Shown here piece by piece: positions 57,816 through 64,000 of a DNA stretch of 64,000 nucleotides (position 1 is its first letter; the number at the start of each line of letters is the position of its first letter). The position numbers and the translations under genes were made by a program. Source of the stretch: Plasmopara viticola (Eukaryota; Oomycota; Peronosporomycetes; Peronosporales; Peronosporaceae). The notes under the pieces are model-generated. The model worked only from the letters and a program-made list of their open reading frames with translations. It did no database searches and was not told where the DNA came from. The stretch lies in NCBI GenBank assembly GCA_001695595.3, contig MBPM02000002.1:1333443-1397442 (forward strand). The letters are read 5' to 3'.

Positions 57816-59211
57816 ATGAATGAATCGGGAGACCTGAAGCGAGCACCAATTGGTACGCGACGAAAAAGATCTGTGCCATCCTCCTTACTAATTGTATCGA
57901 TGAGCGTAGCCTACATCTTATGTGGACAGCTCGATCAGTTCGTATAGAGTTCGTTGATTAGTCCAGAACCAAATCTTGACTTTGCGTGTTTCAGAGACCA
58001 GGAGGATCGGCCCGATCCCAATGCCACGGATTTGATGGTACGTGGTATCAACCTATCGTCACTCGGTAATTAAAAGCTAAGACGAGCACTCTTCAGGCTG
58101 AAGCAATGTCCATCCGGCAAGAAGCCGATGACCGGCTTCGTATCCAGTCAAATGAGCTGAAACGATTTCACAACAAAAGTTGTTTACGTGTGACGAGTCG
58201 AGAGCGCCATCATCGACTTCAAGCCCAGCGTGCTCAAAAGCACTTGGTGCGTGAGGTTTCGAGCTACTTTTTAGATTGTGCAAGTCACTTCGTCTTTATT
58301 GCGATAGAGTGCAAAGTGTGCCAAGGTCTTTGCAAGCACCGATTTGTCCCCACAAAGTGATGCGCGGGTCAAAGTACAGGGCTCAGCTCGATCAGCTTTT
58401 CAAAGGATCAGAGACGATAAACGCAAGCTTTTAAAGGTTTGGACGCCAATAAAGACACTGGGTTAGTTTATAAAATGGTTTTCCTTCCAGGACTGTCCTC
58501 TGGAAAAACATATTGAAAAGGTGTACTAAGTCTCCTGATTAGTCACTGCCGAATCTTATAGTTTGTGCATGGGTGTAGATCCTGCGCTTCGAGACGCACT
58601 ACCGAGACGATCTACTGCACTCGATCGTATCCCCACGCTCTTTACAATCTAACAATCATGAACAGAATCGTGACAAAGTATTGAGCGACTCCATGCACTC
58701 GCCAACGTTGCTTCCAGAGCAGGTACGTAAACTCTTTCTTCTTTGGTTATCAAGTCTCACAGGTATATTAAATTTCGCTCTAGCGTGTTGTCCTGTATGG
58801 TGTCGTGCGACGCCAATACATGAAAATGAATCGAGCATCCGTCCAAAAGAAGCCTTGGCAACGCGAAAGCTCTACGTTTGACACTCGAGCGTCCAGGTCC
58901 AACGTCGCACGTGCTGGTACGAGTCAAGTTAACAAGAAGTGTAGAGACTTTGAAAGAGCTGCAAGTAGTGCCAAAGTGTGCGTGCCTTTCCACGACCGCT
59001 TGGACGGACTGCTAACATTGATTTGCCCTTTATCAACAGTATTGATCTTACTATTGGAGGTGACGTACGAGTGCAATGTGAAATTGCAACCTCGTCGACG
59101 CCATGGCGTAAAAAGACGAGTACAAAGTGTCAAAAGACGCAACGCGCAACTCGTGCACATGAGCGCTTGGTGCAACCTTTTCAAGTCAACACGCCGTCTC
59201 AATCTTCGTGA
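57816..59211 (+). CDS. unrecognised basic coiled-coil-like protein, divergent partner of MKS1
   Basis: Seven exons (57816-57852, 57997-58037, 58097-58246, 58308-58436, 58579-58722, 58784-58977, 59040-59211) close in frame to 288 aa. Four donors are GTACGT or GTGCGT, and the last intron has a clear GCTAAC branch site. The protein is strongly basic, with helical, Arg/Gln/Lys-rich stretches (MSIRQEADDRLRIQSNELKR, RVTSRERHHRLQAQRAQKHL, FQRIRDDKRKLLK) and ends in a Ser/Thr-rich tail. No domain is recognised. Exon 1 to exon 2 is the weakest junction; other in-frame donors exist. The head-to-head position with MKS1 suggests a ciliary or basal-body role by inference only. Confidence 0.65.
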
Positions 59212-59324
59212 GTCAAAGGCACTGCAATCATGCAACCAAGCACTCGTCAGTGCATTACATCACTAGCTCTTTTCAAACCTCATTCCCATTCTTCATTGAT
59301 AACCTCCAATTAAGCATAAACTCT

Positions 59325-60788
59325 CTACACCGTAATAATCACTTCCCCATCTTCCTCGCGTGCTTTGGTCTCGACTCGTCCTGTCCAAATCTCGTTCCAT
59401 ACTGTGCTCCAAAGATCAGACCCATGCTTTTCAAGGCATTGATGACTCGTCGCTCTCTTCGACGTCCATGTATCGAGTTTCAGAGGTTGCGCTGCCAAAA
59501 GTTTCGTCTCGCCTTCCATCGAATGCTCCGGCTCAAGGTCCTCACGACTTTTTTGACTGTGTGTACTGTCTACCGGCTCGCTCACGACGGCGCTAGCTGT
59601 GTCATCACTAGTAGGCAAACAGTTAGTTTGAGTCTGCTAGCACACCGACAAGAAACCGTAAGAAACTGAGCTTCACCACGGTTGTCCACGACCACGACGT
59701 ACCTGGTCAAGCAGCGCCACTTGTCGGAGCTGTGCCTTGAGGCTTTTCAATTCGCGCGATTGCTCGTTGATAATTTCCATCGCATCTTCCAATTCTCGCT
59801 CAACAATCGCCTTCTCTTGCCGCAACTTTCGCACATAGTTGAGCATCGCCCGCTCTTCTCCCAGCAGGTGCGCTTCCTGGGCTTCCTGTACCAGTGTGTC
59901 AATGGTCGATTTCAATTGCGTCACCAACAGATTCTTTTCTTCCAATTGCAGTCGCAACTTGCTCGTCTGCTCTTCCTCTATCCACGTGTTCACTGCCCCT
60001 GGACCTGACCTTTCGTCCCTCTCGCTGATACCGTCAACTCCATTCTGCATCGCCTCGTTGGTCATCTCTTGGTCGTGACCGTGTTCCAAGTCTTGAGCGA
60101 ACAGCTCCTTGATCTCGTGCGTTGTTGCAAGGTCCAGCGCTGTTTTCTTCGCACTGATCCCACTGTGGCCTGTCAAGTGCTTGTGTGCACCATGAGACAA
60201 CAACAAGGTCGTGCACAATACGTCATTGGCTTGACATGCCAAGTGCAAGGGCGTCGCACCCTCTAGATTGCGTTCATTCCAGAGCTTTCGTTGCTGGACG
60301 TCGTCCCTCTCTAAAAGAAAGCGCAGCACGTCGCTTGCGTGACACGAGGCTGCCCAATGCAACAACGTGCCGCCCGTGGCTGCATCAATGACGTCGACAG
60401 TGACGCCGGCTTGGAGCAAGTCGTGGACGCTCTGGACGTCATTCGCTGCGACTTGTTGGATCAAGAACTGATGGAACACCAGCACTAGATCGTGTGCCTT
60501 TAATTCGTGCGCCAGCGCATACGCCGATCGATTGCCATTCTCTTTTCCTTCCACTGCGTTGCTCTGGTGCGCTGGTGGAAAGCCAGCAGCGAGGAGCACG
60601 CGAAGGGCGTCCTTCTTGCCGTTCGCGACGGCCACGTGCAGCGGAGACCGACCCGTGACGGGATCGACGACCTCGGCCAAGGATAGATGACCACGTCCAT
60701 GATCGGTCAAGGCCTTGATGACGTCGGAACGACCGTACTCGGCCGCGAGGAAGAAGCCATCCACTGCCTCCTGCACCTCATCCGACAT
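59325..60788 (-). CDS. ankyrin-repeat protein with C-terminal coiled coil
   Basis: Two exons on the minus strand (60788-59677 and 59607-59325) close in frame to 464 aa; the intron has an ACTAAC branch site. At least three ankyrin repeats are plain: TGRSPLHVAVANGKKDALRV, TGGTLLHWAASCHASDVLRF and EGATPLHLACQANDVLCTTL. More degenerate ones lie before and between them. A coiled coil follows at about residues 270-365 (LRLQLEEKNLLVTQLKSTID...). The second exon adds a polar tail without a recognised domain. The start is taken at the ATG at 60788; the frame stays open upstream to a stop near 60920 without another ATG, so an upstream exon is possible. This is a generic protein-interaction scaffold; partner unknown. 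Confidence 0.8.
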
Positions 60789-63079
60789 GGGGCCGCTCTG
60801 GTCGATTATAAATGTCGGGCCCACGTCATCGAGCAACTTAAAGACGTCAGAAAGTAAGATGGTACATGCGTAAAAGGTACATGATAGTTTCCAGATAAGA
60901 GTTGGTAGTACGGGGTACTAGCGTTGATAAATGATTAAACGCTGTTCCCACTCACTTTCTTTCTTGGCATTCTCGCTCTTGATGTCGTGCGTTTGTGCGT
61001 AATAGATGACACAACTTTGTTTGTACTTTGTCGAGCTACAAGAGGGTGCGAGTAGTGGACTAATTAAGCACGACAGACCCGTGTGAAAAGCATTAAAACA
61101 AAGCTTGCACAGTGCGTATCTTTAATTTAATTCTTTCATGAAATTCGACAATAGAGTATAATCCAAGCAAAGAAATGTAATTTGTGCATGACGCTGTCAA
61201 CACTAAGTGTCGCTTTTGTTGCATGTCCATACTTACCGTTCGGGTGGTGCGTACCAAGACACATCTGTCCATGCTTATAATTTTTTTGCGTTGTTTGACG
61301 GCATCTGATTTTAATATCCATATGTCATACCAGGCTGCACACAAACTTTTTTAGATGGTTTGATGTTTGGAGTCTAGTTGATCATTTCATATAAGTCTTT
61401 TTTTACTTTTTTCTTTTCTGGCTTCATTTTTTCATAATCGCACGCTATATCTTAATGTATAACATTGTCCAGAGCATTGTGCATCTGTATAATGAGCAAT
61501 ATGAAATCTCAGTATTGCAATAACAAATGCGTATATGGATAGAATTGGATATTATCAGCCAATGCTAGGACCGTGTTTTTCCAAAAATCTAAAGAGTACA
61601 TTACAGGTGTAGCATACAGCAGAGATGGAACAAGGCTGTACAAGATGTCGTGGATAAATTTTGAGTATTCCAGTACCCAGCCTATTTGGCTCGGCCATTT
61701 GGCAATTTCTTATGCTTGTGACTCAGCCAATGTGTCCTCCATAGCCCATGAATCCTATTCGAATATGACATATATTAAACCTTTTTAAGTCTACACAACT
61801 ACACAGAACCCTTGGAACAAATAATTTAATGGATAAGTCTTACAAAAGCTAAGGCGGCAATTGCAGTGATACATATGACCAGCAAATTTTAGCATTGAAA
61901 GCGCCAATAGCAAGAGACGCTCAATTTCTTGATGTTCATTCACCCGTCACACACTTTATTACATATAATTAAACGCAGAGAGGAGGCTGGGAGCCAAACA
62001 AGAGCTCAAAAGTCTCCAGAATATTATTTGATGACGAACACTACAAGTGTATGACAGTCACAGAGGAAGCTTTGAGTCATGGCTGGTAGTCGGGTAAGGC
62101 TTAGCGGCGAGCGAAGCGAAGCCAGTGAAGGAGAAAAGTTTTCCGCTTCGAAAAAGTTTTAGAAGTGATAGTTAAAATAGAAGGCACTTACGGATTCTTG
62201 TTTTGCTGCCGCCTTAGTGGTTGCTTCAAGCCATCCACTGCAACCATCGTGACGCCTAGTATTCTTTCAAACCCCTCATAATTTAATAGGTCATAGATGG
62301 TTTTCATTTAGTGGGGTCGCTTGACACCTAATGGTATTGAGTCGTCTAAACCTTAGTTTCTGGCTCCAAAACTATGCAACCACAGATCATGTGGGTGATG
62401 ATTTTTTTAGCAACGCAATTTATAGTGTTATTCGCCAAACCTCCGGTGACAAGAATTACGTCGCATGCTCTCTTCAAAAAGATGCCTCGCTTTAGGACAA
62501 ATTCTATCTTTGAGAATTCTAAAAAAGAGAATGGTGACTCTAAAATTTGCTTCAGATTTTATTTGTATAAGGGAAACCAATTGACTTATTTTCTTAATTC
62601 ACCACGCCCCCAAACTTTAACCTGCGAGTTTGACATTACCTTGTTTACTATTTGCCAGCTTGAGTTCCTTCAATTATCACAACTCATAAATACTTTCTTT
62701 ACGATCTTAAAAAGTGGAGCGTGGAGTTTTAGATGCAGCTTGAGTTCCTTCAATTATCACAACTCATAAAAATTTTCTTTACGATCGTAACGATAAATTT
62801 GTCTTAGAACCACTTTTTTGATTGAGCAAAACCTTTGCAATTGACTCACAAATTTTTGCGAGCCAAGAGCAGTTTTAAGTCTTGGGAAGGTCTATCCTTG
62901 TCGTAATAGTGATTCAAGCACTCTCATGCTTCGCTTATTGGGTCTTGTGTGACCTTTATTAAAAAAACCTGACGGAGTTAAGAAATGTACTAACTTTTTA
63001 ATTCATGTAATTTTAAATTTGGTGACACATCATTAGTCATATAAGGAACATAATCCAGATCTGCTTCGAACAGTGACAT
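60789..63079. other. gene-poor DNA with an 80-bp-spaced duplication
   Basis: No gene is recognised. The ORF at 62374-62769 (plus, 131 codons) starts with a hydrophobic stretch (IMWVMIFLATQFIVLF) that could be a signal peptide, but the frame spans an internal tandem duplication and has no other support. The promoter of the ankyrin gene lies at the left end. Confidence 0.4.
62656..62795 (+). repeat. direct repeat of about 60 bp with an 80-bp period
   Basis: 62656-62715 is repeated at 62736-62795 with only a few differences (CAGCTTGAGTTCCTTCAATT starts both). The 20 bases between them (62716-62735) complete the first unit. Confidence 0.85.
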
Positions 63080-63345
63080 TTAAATTGTAAAGTGCACGCG
63101 TCGAGTATGGGCTATTTGCAAAAATTCGTTCCAACCATTCTGTGTGGGCTGACGACGCCTCAGAGGCAATTTAAAATAAACGTCCAATCTTTCTGTTCGT
63201 TCAATTGTTTGCGCTGATAAAACAAAAAAAGTGTGCTCCGTTCCTACAACGGACAAATTTCTTGCCATAGCTCTGGTGCAAAAATGTTGTCTCGGTCAGA
63301 TATAATGGTCTTCAGAAGCTTGAGGTTCTTCATACTGTTCTTCTT
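63080..63345 (-). mobile_element. Ty3/gypsy integrase core fragment, frameshifted
   Basis: On the minus strand, 63340-63255 reads LKTIISDRDNIFAPELWQEI, the integrase block around the second catalytic Asp (ISDRD). After a frameshift near 63260, 63220-63080 reads SAQTIERTERLDVYF and GWNEFLQIAHTRRVHFT, the counterpart of HPQTDGQTER...W-x-EFLPLAE...VHAST with the region of the catalytic Glu. No LTR or other domains are seen nearby. Confidence 0.75.
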
Positions 63346-64000
63346 TGGAGGGCCTTGCGATTTCTGCAGTATCGCATACTTCCTTCGTAGCAAAGAAGTA
63401 AACCCTTTTTGTTAAGCAATCAAGATTCACCATGACGGCATTAAAACCCTATTTTGGTTTCTGAAACAGGCACGATGAAGTACATTGGAATGTCAATCCA
63501 TCTGCCTCTCGGCACATTCAAATAAAAAAGTAAACCCAGCATTTAGGGGCCCAGCCTTCTTGTGCTAACACGTTTTGCAGGTGATGAATTAGCGGGCAGT
63601 TGTACTATTGACGCCCAACAAGATAAATTTTGTAAGATTATGCGATTTCTCAGATCTTCTTTGTCGGAAATTTATGGTCGTGAAGTTGCATATGTGCCGG
63701 TTCGGTAGCGCAAATTACTGTTCTGCATTGAGTACTTTGGCACATTCTCTACTTTTTTCAGCTTATTGATAATAAATTGTATGTTTCTTTCTCACAAAAT
63801 CATTATCTTCACAATAAAAGTACGCTTACCTTGCTCGTCCTCATTGTCATCACGATGTCCCAACTGTAAGCTGCTTCCAGTAGTACTTGCACGCTAACTT
63901 GGGCAGCTCTGCGGTAGAATTTCGGATTGCGTGATCAGCCGCGCTGTTAGGTTTTTTAAAATGCACCTAAATACAGACTTCATTGCAGCAAGATCACTAA
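63346..64000. other. window end, no gene recognised
   Basis: AT-rich sequence without a convincing ORF. On the minus strand it would be the upstream part of the integrase relic, but no zinc-binding HHCC motif could be read. Confidence 0.4.

Noticed and set aside
62374..62769. 131-codon ORF with a hydrophobic N terminus considered as a secreted protein
   Set aside because: The frame runs through an 80-bp-period duplication and has no conserved motif; chance is more likely.

Overview
This window reads as nuclear DNA of an oomycete (stramenopile), most likely one of the Peronosporales that still makes flagellated zoospores. Four things point there. The genes are compact and carry short introns of about 55 to 110 nt. 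The retroelement remnants carry reverse-transcriptase and RNase H wording typical of oomycete Ty3/gypsy families. There is a giant FYVE/PX coiled-coil protein of a protist type. Several genes are cilium/flagellum genes (a PG-rich SHIPPO repeat protein, centrin and the B9-domain protein MKS1), which argues against downy mildews that lost zoospores. The species cannot be fixed from sequence alone.

Layout. 0-5.5 kb is gene-poor and holds a broken Ty3/gypsy RT-RNase H fragment (2.76-3.37 kb). 5.6-13.5 kb holds two genes on the + strand: a five-exon SHIPPO-repeat flagellar protein (389 aa) and an intron-less 1692-aa protein with zinc ribbon, FYVE, J-like, FYVE-like and PX regions followed by about 1000 residues of coiled coil. 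13.7-35.5 kb is a large, decayed, imperfect inverted duplication. Its two arms (13.7-21.2 kb on + and 26.9-35.5 kb on -) each contain the same pieces in mirrored order, including a long-inverted-repeat element, a decayed ORF and a Ty3/gypsy pol. A further repeat unit, seen at 21.2-21.9 and 35.5-36.0 kb, encodes a decayed protein with an HExxH-like motif. 36-44 kb is gene-poor; it holds a 47-bp tandem duplication, a long hairpin and an 850-bp MULE-type element with clear terminal inverted repeats.

44.1-48.2 kb is a compact gene island: a four-exon peroxisomal-type short-chain dehydrogenase (289 aa, C-terminal AKL), a six-exon NEDD8-conjugating enzyme UBC12 (209 aa) and, convergent to them, a seven-exon ATG18/WIPI autophagy PROPPIN (423 aa). 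48.2-53.9 kb is repeat-rich with a probable Ty1/copia RNase H relic. 53.9-60.8 kb is a second gene island: a mitochondrial-type NAD(P)-binding epimerase (263 aa), centrin (181 aa), MKS1, a seven-exon unrecognised basic protein (288 aa) transcribed divergently from MKS1, and an ankyrin/coiled-coil protein (464 aa). The last 3 kb hold a short tandem repeat and a Ty3/gypsy integrase fragment.

How the genes fit together: SHIPPO, centrin and MKS1 belong to the axoneme, basal body and transition zone of the zoospore flagellum, and the unknown gene sharing MKS1's promoter region may belong there too. The rest are housekeeping (peroxisomal fatty-acid metabolism, neddylation, autophagy, mitochondrial). 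Exon models were built by hand from splice signals and reading-frame continuity; every model given with exon coordinates closes in frame.
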